Assembly: GCA_003557485.1 (NCBI GenBank)
Contig: PWOI01000096.1
Coordinates: 1 to 16,824 of the forward strand
Length of the DNA stretch: 16,824 nucleotides
Direction of reading: 5' to 3'
Source of the DNA: Elusimicrobiota bacterium
GTDB lineage: Bacteria > CG03 > SLGR01 > PWQF01
Below the pieces are notes generated by a model. That model did no database searches and was not told the DNA's origin. It saw only the letters and a program-made list of their open reading frames with translations. Positions 1-8,284 of the stretch are shown here, in pieces (within the stretch, counting starts at the first letter, position 1; each line of letters starts with the position of its first letter). The position numbers were made by a program, and so were the translations under genes.

Positions 1-599
1 CATCTGCAGATGAAAATATTCTGCTCATGTACCCCATGATAACCGGAGTCAAGGAGCTTAATTCGGCAAACCACATACTTGAAGAAGTCAAAGAAGATTT
101 GAGAAACGGCGGGATAAAATTTAACGAAAATATAAAAGTGGGATGTATGGTTGAAACGCCTGCCGCCGTAATGGATATAACCCACATAGCCCAGATGTCG
201 GACTTTCTGAGTATCGGTACAAATGACCTTATACAGTACACATTTGCCGTAGACAGGGTACTTGAGAGTGTTTCCTATCTTTACAACCCTGCGGACATTT
301 CAATAATCAAAATGATAAAAATGATTGACGAGGCAGCTTATGCTGCGGGTATATGGGCGGGGGTATGCGGGGAAATGGCGGCCGATACTCTCTATACGGA
401 GCTTCTTATAGGTCTGGGTATAAGAAAGCTTTCTATGACGGCTTCCGCTATACCCAAGGTTAAGCAGATTATCATAAGAACAACAGTTCAGAAATGCCGC
501 GACCTCGCCCAAAAAGTTTTATCACTTTACCAGCCCCAGGAAATAATAGACCATCTTAAAGAATCAAGGGACCTAATTCTTCAGGATACGGACAATTAA
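1..599 (+). CDS. ptsI: PTS enzyme I (PEP-protein phosphotransferase), C-terminal fragment
   Basis: The gene runs in from the left edge (reading frame from base 3); about 198 C-terminal residues are visible. It is the PEP-binding TIM-barrel end of enzyme I, which takes phosphate from PEP and passes it to HPr in the cytoplasm. Visible motifs are GCMVETPAAV, the PEP-utilizer signature DFLSIGTNDLIQYTFAVDR (from base 201), and GVCGEMAAD with the catalytic cysteine codon at 366-368, corresponding to E. coli Cys502. The order and spacing to the stop match normal enzyme I, so the 3' end looks intact. The N-terminal His domain is outside the window, so a PtsP-type (GAF-fused) variant or another PEP-utilizing relative cannot be excluded. 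The stop TAA lies one base before the annotated TTG of lepA, suggesting co-transcription. Confidence 0.88.
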   Translation, partial: SADENILLMYPMITGVKELNSANHILEEVKEDLRNGGIKFNENIKVGCMVETPAAVMDITHIAQMSDFLSIGTNDLIQYTFAVDRVLESVSYLYNPADISIIKMIKMIDEAAYAAGIWAGVCGEMAADTLYTELLIGLGIRKLSMTASAIPKVKQIIIRTTVQKCRDLAQKVLSLYQPQEIIDHLKESRDLILQDTDN

Positions 600-600
600 T

Positions 601-2352
601 TTGAGAAATTTCACGGTTATAGCTCATATAGACCACGGCAAGTCTACCCTGTGCGACAGGATACTTGAACTTACCGGTGACATAGAAAAAGGAAAACATC
701 AGGACCTGATACTTGACTCCATGAGCCTTGAAAGAGAAAGAGGCATAACGATAAAAGCAAAGGCCGTGAGAGTTATATATAAAGGGCATGTCCTGAATAT
801 GGTTGATACGCCCGGGCACGTAGATTTTTCCTATGAAGTTTCCCGGACTCTTGCAGCCTGTGAAGGAGCAGTACTTGTTGTAGACGCCTCCCAGGGCGTA
901 GAAGCCCAGACTATGGCAAACCTGGACGCAGCTGTTAAAAGCGGTCTTAAAATAATACCGGTTATCAATAAAATAGATCTGCCGACTGCCCGTATTTCAT
1001 CTACGGAGGAGGAATTGATGTCTCTTCCCGGAGTTGACGGAAAAATAATAAGAGTCAGCGCAAAAACAGGAGAGGGAGTTGAGGATCTGCTTGACGAAAT
1101 TATAGAGAAAATACCTTCACCTGAAAGTGTTACCGGAAAAAAAAGCTCCGGGCTTATATTCGACTCGCTCTTTGATCCTTTCAAAGGAGCGGTCGCTTAT
1201 GTAAGAGTAACTGGCGGGAGTTTCAGATCCGGTGAAAAAGTGACATTTTTAAATGCAGGCAAGCAGTATGAAATAAAAGAACTGGGTTATTTCGGCGTAG
1301 GAAAAATGCATGCAGTTAAAAAAATAACTTCAGGTGAGATAGGTTATATAATATGCGGGGTTAAAAATCTCAGGGATATAAAAATAGGAGATACCATTAC
1401 CACGGCTTCGGATGGGGTTGAAACCCCCCTGAAAGGTTTCATGACCCCGAAAAATTTTGTTTTTGCAGGGCTTTATCCCGTAGACAACGCGGAATTCGGC
1501 AAACTTAAGAAGGCTCTTGATAAGCTTTCTATAAATGACACATCCTTTACATACCACGGAGAAGAATCCCCTAGCCTGGGGCCCGGTTTCAGGTGCGGTT
1601 TTCTGGGGGTCCTTCATATGGAAATAATAAAAAGCCGGCTCGAAGAAGAATATAATTTGCATCTTCTTATTACGAAACCCCAGGTTGAATATATTGTTGA
1701 CGGTAAAGCAATTGATAATCCTATAGATTTTCCGCAATCTGGTTACGAAAAAGTCGAGGAACCGTTCATTGAAGCGACCGTTATAACTCCGGATGACTGT
1801 CTCGGCAGGATTTTTGAGCTTTTTGAATCCCGCGGCGGGTCGCATGTGGAAATGAAATATATAAACCCTATGAGGGTAGTAATTAAATATCAGCTTCCTC
1901 TCAGGGAACTCGTGAGCGGCTTTTACAGCCAGCTCAAATCTGCAAGCAGCGGCTACGCCACGCTTGATTATCGCCACATAGGATACCGCGCTTCAAAACT
2001 GGCAAAACTACTTATACTTATAAACGGGAGAGAAGTAGATGCTCTTTCTTTCATAGTTCCTTCATCAGATGCAATGAGGTCCGGAAGAAACATACTTACC
2101 CAGCTAAAAGAAGAAATCCCTAAACACCAGTTCAAGATTCCGTTGCAGGCCATGGCGGGAAAGAACATAGTAGCCCGCGCCGATATTCCGGCCCTGCGGA
2201 AAAACGTAACTGCCGGTCTTTACGGCGGAGACGTTACGCGTAAGCGCAAACTTCTTGAAAAACAGAAGAAAGGCAAGAAAAAGATGAAACAGATAGGTAA
2301 TGTAAGCATACCGCCTCAGGCATTTATAAAGGTAAAATCTTATGGAGATTAA
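601..2352 (+). CDS. lepA: Elongation factor 4 (LepA), ribosomal back-translocase GTPase
   Basis: A 583-residue protein, close to the usual ~600 of LepA, a ribosome-binding translational GTPase. G1 is AHIDHGKST (residues 8-16), the switch I segment is ERERGITIK (~44-52), G3 is DTPGH (69-73, with the conserved His), and G4 is NKID (123-126). The LepA-specific C-terminal domain is present, with ALRKNVTAGLYGGDVTRKRK and MKQIGNVSIPPQAF, which separates it from EF-G and IF2. The start is uncertain. TTG at 601 begins directly at the conserved RNF, but its only purine-rich site (AGGA 583-586) is 14 nt away. An in-frame ATT at 595 lies 8 nt from that site and would give M-N-L-R-N-F, like the usual M-x-x-IRNF start. 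The 3' end overlaps lepB by 11 nt, as in the classical lepA-lepB pair. Confidence 0.96.
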   Translation: MRNFTVIAHIDHGKSTLCDRILELTGDIEKGKHQDLILDSMSLERERGITIKAKAVRVIYKGHVLNMVDTPGHVDFSYEVSRTLAACEGAVLVVDASQGVEAQTMANLDAAVKSGLKIIPVINKIDLPTARISSTEEELMSLPGVDGKIIRVSAKTGEGVEDLLDEIIEKIPSPESVTGKKSSGLIFDSLFDPFKGAVAYVRVTGGSFRSGEKVTFLNAGKQYEIKELGYFGVGKMHAVKKITSGEIGYIICGVKNLRDIKIGDTITTASDGVETPLKGFMTPKNFVFAGLYPVDNAEFGKLKKALDKLSINDTSFTYHGEESPSLGPGFRCGFLGVLHMEIIKSRLEEEYNLHLLITKPQVEYIVDGKAIDNPIDFPQSGYEKVEEPFIEATVITPDDCLGRIFELFESRGGSHVEMKYINPMRVVIKYQLPLRELVSGFYSQLKSASSGYATLDYRHIGYRASKLAKLLILINGREVDALSFIVPSSDAMRSGRNILTQLKEEIPKHQFKIPLQAMAGKNIVARADIPALRKNVTAGLYGGDVTRKRKLLEKQKKGKKKMKQIGNVSIPPQAFIKVKSYGD

Positions 2353-3037
2353 ACTATTATATATAACGGCAGCGATAGTGGTTCTCAGGCTTGTAGCAGG
2401 CTGGGGATTGAAAAAATATAAAAAGGGCTTTGCAAAGAAGTTTTTCAGTGAGCTGAAGGAATGGATGAATGCCGGGCTGTGGGCTGTAATCATAGCTCTT
2501 TTTGTGATGTCTTTCATAATTCAGGCTTTTAAAATCCCGTCCGGTTCAATGGAGGATACCCTTTTGATAGGGGATCACCTCTTTGTTAATAAATTTATAT
2601 ACGGAATAAAAGTTCCGTTTGGAGGCAGCAGAAGGATACTGGAGTTTACCGAACCCGGAAGAGGAGACCTGATAGTTTTTAAATATCCCGAAGATACGCG
2701 TGTGGACTTTATAAAAAGAGTCATAGCCAAAGGCGGCGAAGAGATAGAAATAGTAGATAAACAGGTTTACATTAATGGGGAGAAACTTGATGAAACCGGC
2801 TATGTCGTTCATAAAGACCCCAATATTTATCCTCCGGCGGAATATCTGCCTCCCCAACGCAGATACAGGGATAATTTCGGCCCCTATTCTGTGGAAGAAG
2901 GAGAATATTTTGTTATGGGAGACAACAGAGACTATTCTTCCGATTCAAGGATGTGGGGGCCCCTGAGAAAAAATAAAATAAGAGGAAAGGCTCTGTTTAT
3001 ATACTGGCCTCCCTCGCGCATAGGGCTTATACACTAG
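2342..3037 (+). CDS. lepB: Type I signal peptidase (leader peptidase)
   Basis: A 231-residue membrane protease that removes signal peptides from exported proteins. A weak hydrophobic stretch occupies residues 5-20, and the main transmembrane segment lies at ~45-63 (GLWAVIIALFVMSFIIQAF). This is followed by box B IPSGSM with the catalytic Ser at residue 69. Box D (DFIKRVIAKGG) carries the general-base Lys at 125, and box E GDNRDYSSDSRMWG spans ~193-206. All Ser/Lys dyad motifs are intact. The start ATG overlaps the end of lepA by 11 nt, implying translational coupling. The periplasmic insert between boxes D and E is of ordinary length. TAG at 3035-3037 ends the gene. Confidence 0.95.
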   Translation: MEIKLLYITAAIVVLRLVAGWGLKKYKKGFAKKFFSELKEWMNAGLWAVIIALFVMSFIIQAFKIPSGSMEDTLLIGDHLFVNKFIYGIKVPFGGSRRILEFTEPGRGDLIVFKYPEDTRVDFIKRVIAKGGEEIEIVDKQVYINGEKLDETGYVVHKDPNIYPPAEYLPPQRRYRDNFGPYSVEEGEYFVMGDNRDYSSDSRMWGPLRKNKIRGKALFIYWPPSRIGLIH

Positions 3038-3052
3038 AAAAGGAGAAATACA

Positions 3053-3994
3053 ATGAGCGGTAAAAAATATCTTGTAACAGGCGGGGCAGGGTTCATAGGT
3101 TCCCATATAGTTGAGATGCTGCTGGAAAAGGGGAAAGAAGTTGTTGTAGTAGATAATTTCATAACAGGGAAAAAAGAAAATCTTTCCGGAGTAATTAATG
3201 ATATAGAGCTTGTAGAGGGTGATATAAGAGATAAAGAACTGATGGATAAGCTCTGCGGGCAATGCGGTATTGTTATTCATCAGGCAGCGCTCCGTTCCGT
3301 GCCCCGCTCTGTTGATGATCCTATGTCAACAAATGACTACAATATTACGGGAACGCTTAATCTGCTTATGGCAGCATCCGCCGCGGGAGTAAAAAGGGTT
3401 GTCTACGCTTCATCTTCTTCAATATACGGGGATACGGCGCAGCTTCCTAAAAAGGAAGACCAGGTTCCTCTTCCTATATCTCCCTATGCCGTATCAAAGC
3501 TTACCGGGGAACATTACTGTCGGGCTTTTTCCCGTACTTTCGGGATTGAAACGGTAAGTTTAAGATATTTCAATGTATTCGGCCCTAGACAGAACCCGGA
3601 GTCCAAGTATGCAGCTGTTGTACCTATATTTGCGAAACAGGCGCTTGAGGGCAGGCCCCTCACAGTCCACGGAGACGGAAAACAATCGAGAGATTTTACC
3701 TATGTCAAAAATGTTGCTCTTGGCAATCTTCTCGCTGCCGAGGCTGAGGGTGTAAGCGGGGAGTCATTCAATATAGCCTGCGGCAACAGATTCAGTGTAC
3801 TTGATATAGCTTCTGAAATTTTAAAACATACCGGCGCCGATGTTGTGATGAACCATGAACCCAGAAGAAAAGGAGATGTAGAACACACACAGGCCGATAT
3901 TTCAAAAGCTTCATCGATGCTAGGCTACAAACCGGAAGTGGATTTTCATGAAGGGATGAGGATAACAGTGGAAGCTTACAGTAGCCTGTTCTGA
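3053..3994 (+). CDS. NAD-dependent sugar-nucleotide epimerase (extended SDR, UDP-GlcNAc/UDP-Glc 4-epimerase type)
   Basis: A 313-residue extended short-chain dehydrogenase/reductase. The Rossmann dinucleotide motif is TGGAGFIGSH (9-18), Asp34 in VVVDN should bind the NAD ribose, the catalytic Ser lies in YASSSSIYG (~118-126), and the YxxxK pair is Tyr145/Lys149. The segment RYFNVFGPRQNPESKYAAVV (171-190) is typical of WbpP/TviC-like UDP-GlcNAc 4-epimerases, so C4 epimerisation of a UDP-HexNAc is the likeliest activity; UDP-glucose epimerase or 4,6-dehydratase relatives remain possible. A good ribosome site (AAGGAG, 3040-3045) sits 7 nt before the ATG. It heads a four-gene sugar cassette (epimerase, glycosyltransferase, second epimerase, hexose-phosphate mutase), consistent with surface polysaccharide or glycan precursor supply. 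Confidence 0.9.
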   Translation: MSGKKYLVTGGAGFIGSHIVEMLLEKGKEVVVVDNFITGKKENLSGVINDIELVEGDIRDKELMDKLCGQCGIVIHQAALRSVPRSVDDPMSTNDYNITGTLNLLMAASAAGVKRVVYASSSSIYGDTAQLPKKEDQVPLPISPYAVSKLTGEHYCRAFSRTFGIETVSLRYFNVFGPRQNPESKYAAVVPIFAKQALEGRPLTVHGDGKQSRDFTYVKNVALGNLLAAEAEGVSGESFNIACGNRFSVLDIASEILKHTGADVVMNHEPRRKGDVEHTQADISKASSMLGYKPEVDFHEGMRITVEAYSSLF

Positions 3995-4008
3995 TACCTT
4001 ACTTAGAG

Positions 4009-4686
4009 ATGCGGCTTTCGGTTATTATACCCTTTTACAATGAAAAAAAAACAATAGGTAAAATATCAGAAAAAGTTCTTTCCCTTAAATATATACATGA
4101 AGTAATTGCGGTCGATGACGGGTCTGTGGACGGTTCCGGCATGGTTTTAAAGACTTTTTCCGATACACGGCTTAAGATGTTCCGGATAGAAGAAAACAGA
4201 GGGAAAGCCGCTGCAGTCAGGCTAGGAATGGATAAGGCGTCGGGTGACTATATTCTTGTGCAGGATGCTGACCTTGAATACGACCCGGATGATTACTGCA
4301 GGCTTATTGCTCCTGTGAAGAAAGGGGCAGGCAATATTGTTTACGGTGACAGGTTTCCCCTCGGAGGAGAGAACATGTTCCCTGCCCAGAAAGCGGCCAA
4401 CAGGTTTCTGACATTTCTCACCAACCTTCTTTACGGGGGTGGCGTAAAGGATATGGAAACGTGCTATAAACTGATTCCTTCGGAAGTGCTTCGCAGCCTG
4501 AATTTAAAGGAGAACGGTTTTGCCATTGAAGCGGAGATAACCGCTAAACTTCTCAAAAGAGGGAGAACCATAATTAACGTCCCCGTTTCTTACAGGGGAC
4601 GCTCATACAGCCAGGGTAAGAAGATAAAGTTTTCTGATGCGGCTATAGCATTATGGGTGTTGATCAAATACAGATTTTTTAATTGA
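4009..4686 (+). CDS. Family 2 glycosyltransferase (dolichol-phosphate-mannose-synthase-like)
   Basis: A 225-residue single-domain GT-A enzyme with no transmembrane segment. It starts with LSVIIPFYNE (3-11), has VDDGSVDGS (35-43) for nucleotide binding, and QDADLEYDPDDY (85-96), whose D86-x-D88 should hold the metal-nucleotide sugar. The remainder (CYKLIP, FAIEAEITAKLLKRG, IINVPVSYRGRSYSQGKK) matches DPM1-like/GT2 enzymes that transfer a sugar from a nucleotide donor to a lipid phosphate or glycan. Donor and acceptor cannot be told from sequence. It lies 14 nt after one epimerase and 16 nt before another, so it probably uses their products. A run of nine A (4043-4051) near the 5' end is a possible slippage site. 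The ribosome site is weak (ttagag). Confidence 0.88.
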   Translation: MRLSVIIPFYNEKKTIGKISEKVLSLKYIHEVIAVDDGSVDGSGMVLKTFSDTRLKMFRIEENRGKAAAVRLGMDKASGDYILVQDADLEYDPDDYCRLIAPVKKGAGNIVYGDRFPLGGENMFPAQKAANRFLTFLTNLLYGGGVKDMETCYKLIPSEVLRSLNLKENGFAIEAEITAKLLKRGRTIINVPVSYRGRSYSQGKKIKFSDAAIALWVLIKYRFFN

Positions 4687-4702
4687 AGGACGGATAAAAA
4701 TT

Positions 4703-5659
4703 ATGGAACAGCGAATCGGTGGAAAAGAAAAAGAATTAAGGAATGTTCTTGTAACCGGCGGAGCCGGTTTTATAGGTTCGCATCTTACGGACGGACTTAT
4801 CAAAATGGGATTCAGGGTGACGGTAGTTGATAACCTGCAGACCGGGAAAAAAGACAATCTGAATCCTTCGTGCATTTTCAGAAAGATTGACATAAGGTCT
4901 CCCCGGATGGAAAAAGTATTCAGAAAGGGCAATTTCGACTCGGTCTTTCACCTTGCCGCCCAGCTGGATGTAAGGAAATCGGTAGAAGATCCGGGTTATG
5001 ATGCCGATGTAAATATATTAGGGGGCATAAACCTGCTTGAAAACTCACGGAAATACGGAGTAAAAAACTTCATTTTTGCCTCTTCGGGGGGTGTTATGTA
5101 CGGTGAATGCCCCGACAGGTATCCCGCCGAGGAACTTTACCCGGATCCGCTATGTCCTTACGGAAACTCTAAGGTTGCTTTTGAATTCTACCTGAATACG
5201 TACAGCCATCTTTACTCACTTAAAACATCATCTATGTGATTTGCCAATGTTTACGGCCCGCGCCAGGATGCCGGAGGTGAAGCAGGGGTCGTTGCAATTT
5301 TCACAGGCCGGATGCTCCGTGGAAAAGATATAAAAATTTTTGGAAACGGGAACCAGCTCAGGGACTATATCTATGTTGAAGATGTTGTGAGCGCCTGCAT
5401 CAGCGCGCTTGACACTCCGTGCGGAGTATGCAATATCGGAACGGGAGAATCAAGAAGCGTTAACGAGCTTTTTAAGATGATAAAGGATAAAACCGGCTAT
5501 GACAGTAATCCCATTTATGAACCAGCGCGTTCCGGCGAACTGCAGGCGAGCCGTATGAATGTTCAGAAAGCTGCTTCGGTTTTGGGCTGGAAAGCTCAAA
5601 CTTCCTTTGAATCCGGGATAGGCAAAACTATTGAATGGTTCAAAAATAACGATTTCTGA
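4703..5659 (+). pseudogene. GalE-like UDP-glucose 4-epimerase interrupted by one in-frame TGA
   Basis: One reading frame encodes a 318-codon extended-SDR epimerase, broken by a single TGA at 5237-5239 (codon 179). Before the stop are TGGAGFIGSH (18-27), VVDN, and Tyr153/Lys157 (YxxxK). After it, without a frame change, come FANVYGPRQDAGGEAGVVAIF and a complete C-terminal half with RDYIYVEDVV. The QD..GEAGVVAIF signature is typical of GalE-type UDP-glucose 4-epimerases. Aligned with the upstream epimerase, the TGA falls exactly on the Arg of LRYFNVFGP, so one C-to-T change (CGA to TGA) explains it. TGA is used as an ordinary stop elsewhere here (3992, 8282, 15437). No other damage is visible, so the mutation is recent or is a sequence error. 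A site GAAGGA (4685-4690) precedes the ATG. The final TGA overlaps the mutase ATG by one base. Confidence 0.85.
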
Positions 5660-7041
5660 TGGTTGACAGTATAAGGTTTGGGACCGATGGCTGGAGAGGA
5701 ATAATATCCAGGGATTTCACCTTCGGGAATCTTGAGATAGTTGCCCGCCGCATTGCGCGGTGGATAAAAAACAAGGACGGAGGTGTATGCGTAGGATATG
5801 ACAACCGGTTTCTGTCTCCGGAATATGCTTCATTTACAGCTGCCGTTATATCAAAGGAAGGAGTCAGTGTTGACCTGTCTTCAAGGCCGGTTCCCGCTCC
5901 CTGCGTATCACACAGAGTTAAAAAATCCGGAGCTGCAGTTGTAGGAGTCATGATAACTGCCAGCCATAACGGCCCGGAATATAATGGGTTTAAGATAAAG
6001 GAGAAATACGGGGGTTCTGCAAGTCAGCAGACCACTTCTGAAATAAGTAGCGGACTCGAAAACAATTCCCCTTCCTGCGGAATTATTGAATTCAAAGGGA
6101 AAAGAAACGACTGGACCGAAGCCTACCTGGATGAAATGCGGAGGATTCTTCCGCCAGGTGATTTTTCAGTTGCCTGTGACTTTATGTACGGTACAGGCTC
6201 TCCCTTTTTTGAACAGCTGCTTGCTGAAAAGGGTTATAATGTTATTCCTCTTCATAATTGGCGCGATCCGCTGTTCGGAGGCAGGAGTCCCGAACCTAAA
6301 CCCCAATCACTGAAAGAACTAAGCAGATCCGTTATTGAAAAAGGGGCTGAAATAGGGTTTGCGTTTGACGGAGATTCAGATAGAATTGCGGCGGTAGATG
6401 AAAACGGTAAGTATCTGTCTCCCCAGGTAATACTAGCTGTACTTGGCGAGGATATCCTCAGTAGGGGAATAAAAGGAAAGATTATTATGTCTGTTGCGGG
6501 AAGTTATCTTATAGAGCGTATAGCGTCCGCTTATAATACCGAGGTTGAGATTGTGCCGATAGGATTTAAGAACATGTGCCCCCATCTTTTAAAAGGAGAC
6601 GCTGTACTGGCCGGTGAAGAAAGCGGAGGAATTGGTTTCGGAGATTACCTTCCGGAAAGGGATGCAATATATGCCGCCTCAAGAATTCTGGAAATGTGCC
6701 GGAGAAGAGGAAAAACAATAGGGGAAATATGGAAAGAGGTAAAGGGTAAATACGGAAATAGCGCCTATCTCAGGAAGGATATTAAAGTAACTCCGGGTAT
6801 TTCACCTTTAGTGATAATTGAACGGATAAAAAAGAGTGTTCAAAACGGCAGATTTCCTTTCAAGGTTAAAAGCACCCTTGCGCTTGACGGTTTGAGAATT
6901 ATAATGGAAAATGGTAGGTGGCTTCTTATACGTCCCTCCGGAACCGAACCGGTTGTCAGGATTTATGCGGAGTCTGAGCAGATGGAGGATACGGAAATTC
7001 TTCTTGAGGAAGGAGAAAAAGCCGTACTGGGAAAACAATAA
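5659..7041 (+). CDS. Phosphoglucomutase/phosphomannomutase (alpha-D-phosphohexomutase)
   Basis: A 460-residue enzyme that interconverts hexose 1- and 6-phosphates, feeding nucleotide-sugar synthesis. All four family motifs are present in order: RFGTDGWRG near the N-terminus, the phosphoserine loop ITASHN with Ser102, the metal-binding loop FDGDSDR (236-242), the sugar-binding GEESGG (319-324), and the phosphate-binding RPSGTEP (425-431). The loop reads TASHNG instead of the common TASHNP, a tolerated variation. GEES with GDSDR fits phosphogluco-/phosphomannomutases better than GlmM, but the sugar specificity is not decidable. The ATG overlaps the stop of the interrupted epimerase (ATGG within TGATGG), so it should be translationally coupled to that gene. 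A premature stop upstream could therefore reduce its translation. Confidence 0.92.
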   Translation: MVDSIRFGTDGWRGIISRDFTFGNLEIVARRIARWIKNKDGGVCVGYDNRFLSPEYASFTAAVISKEGVSVDLSSRPVPAPCVSHRVKKSGAAVVGVMITASHNGPEYNGFKIKEKYGGSASQQTTSEISSGLENNSPSCGIIEFKGKRNDWTEAYLDEMRRILPPGDFSVACDFMYGTGSPFFEQLLAEKGYNVIPLHNWRDPLFGGRSPEPKPQSLKELSRSVIEKGAEIGFAFDGDSDRIAAVDENGKYLSPQVILAVLGEDILSRGIKGKIIMSVAGSYLIERIASAYNTEVEIVPIGFKNMCPHLLKGDAVLAGEESGGIGFGDYLPERDAIYAASRILEMCRRRGKTIGEIWKEVKGKYGNSAYLRKDIKVTPGISPLVIIERIKKSVQNGRFPFKVKSTLALDGLRIIMENGRWLLIRPSGTEPVVRIYAESEQMEDTEILLEEGEKAVLGKQ

Positions 7042-7063
7042 ATTTAGAAAGGTATAAACTATT

Positions 7064-8284
7064 ATGAGAGGAAAAGATTTTACGTTTACATCCGAGTCCG
7101 TTACGGAAGGCCATCCGGATAAGGTCAGCGACCAGATTTCAGACGCGGTACTTGATGAGATTCTTAAATATGACGTCAGCGAGAGCCTGAAGCCGTATCG
7201 CCTTGAAGAAAAAGACCGCAGGGGCAGCCGCGTTGCATGCGAAACGTTTGTAAGCACGGGGCTGGCTCTTATAGGGGGTGAAATAACAACGGAAACTTAC
7301 GTTGACTTCCCAAGTATTGTTCGCGGGGTGGTAAAAGAGATAGGCTATACAGATCCGGCGCTTGGATTTGAATATAAGTCACTCTGTCTTCTGAATGCCA
7401 TAAACGAGCAGTCACCCGATATTGCGCAGGGAGTTGACAGTGGCGGAGCCGGAGACCAGGGGCTGATGGTTGGTTACGCCTGTACCGAAACCGAAGAGCT
7501 TATGCCGGTTCCTGTAATGCTTGCACACAAGCTTTCAATGCAGCTTGCAAAAGTAAGAAAAGAGGGGAAAATGAATGCCCTGAAACCTGATGGTAAGTCC
7601 CAGGTGACAATGACTTACCGGGATGGGGTACCGGTTTATGCGGAGACGATTGTTGTTTCCACCCAGCACGACAGTTCCGTGCTTGATTCTGCAGGAAGGC
7701 ATATAACGGATGATTTCAAAGATGAAATTATTGAAAAAGTGGTAAAACCGGTTATACCTGGGCAGTATCTTACAGACAAAACCAGGTACCTGGTAAACCC
7801 GACAGGAAAGTTTGTAACCGGCGGGCCTCAGTCAGATACGGGAATGACCGGCCGGAAAATAATAGTTGACACCTACGGCGGTATGGCTCTTCATGGCGGC
7901 GGAGCTTTTTCCGGAAAAGATCCGACCAAAGTGGACCGTAGCGCAACCTATGCGGCAAGGTACGTGGCTAAAAATATCGTGGCCTCCGGCATAGCGTCAA
8001 GGTGTACAGTTCATATAGCTTATGCAATAGGCGTTAAGGATCCTATGAATATAACCATTGATACGGATTCAACAGGAAAAATCCCGGATACTGAAATAGA
8101 AAAGATAGTTAGAAAAGTCTTCGACCTTTCTCCTGCAGGAATAATAGAAATGCTTGAACTGTGGAGGCCGATTTACAGGGAAACTGCCTGTTACGGCCAT
8201 TTCGGCAGGGAACAGTTTCCCTGGGAGAAAAAAGACAAGGCCGAAGATATAAAGAAGGAAGCTGGAAACAGGGGAGGAGAATGA
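7064..8284 (+). CDS. metK: S-adenosylmethionine synthetase (methionine adenosyltransferase)
   Basis: A 406-residue cytoplasmic enzyme making S-adenosylmethionine from methionine and ATP. Visible signatures are [20 protein letters not shown] (10-29, with the catalytic His17 and the metal-binding Asp), GAGDQG (128-133) and the P-loop-like [10 protein letters not shown] (277-286), all intact, followed by [14 protein letters not shown]. The C-terminal CYGHFGR is also typical. The length is slightly above the usual 380-400 because of a charged lysine/glutamate-rich tail. An AGAAAGG site (7046-7052) precedes the ATG. The 22-nt gap to the mutase is too short for a SAM riboswitch. The TGA overlaps the next gene's ATG by four bases (ATGA), coupling it to the HD protein. 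SAM is a substrate of pcm further down. Confidence 0.97.
   Translation: MRGKDFTFTSESVTEGHPDKVSDQISDAVLDEILKYDVSESLKPYRLEEKDRRGSRVACETFVSTGLALIGGEITTETYVDFPSIVRGVVKEIGYTDPALGFEYKSLCLLNAINEQSPDIAQGVDSGGAGDQGLMVGYACTETEELMPVPVMLAHKLSMQLAKVRKEGKMNALKPDGKSQVTMTYRDGVPVYAETIVVSTQHDSSVLDSAGRHITDDFKDEIIEKVVKPVIPGQYLTDKTRYLVNPTGKFVTGGPQSDTGMTGRKIIVDTYGGMALHGGGAFSGKDPTKVDRSATYAARYVAKNIVASGIASRCTVHIAYAIGVKDPMNITIDTDSTGKIPDTEIEKIVRKVFDLSPAGIIEMLELWRPIYRETACYGHFGREQFPWEKKDKAEDIKKEAGNRGGE
8271..8280 (+). promoter_or_regulatory. Strong ribosome binding site fixing the HD protein start
   Basis: The purine run GGGGAGGAGA lies immediately before ATG 8281, inside the 3' end of metK. It favours that start over an in-frame ATG at 8161, which would extend the protein 40 residues into metK coding sequence. 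Confidence 0.75.

Noticed and set aside
1330-1977. Long minus-strand open frame inside lepA
   Set aside because: It is antisense to a clearly conserved lepA, has no recognisable motif, and is a shadow of the codon bias.
5237-5239. TGA read as selenocysteine or as a sense codon
   Set aside because: The aligned residue is Arg in the neighbouring epimerase, not Cys, and TGA ends several other genes here (3992, 8282, 15437), so the standard code applies.
7042-7063. SAM riboswitch before metK
   Set aside because: Only 22 nt separate the mutase stop and metK, too few for any riboswitch fold.
8161-8280. Longer N-terminus for the HD protein from ATG 8161
   Set aside because: It lies in metK coding sequence, and the strong ribosome site plus ATGA overlap point to 8281.
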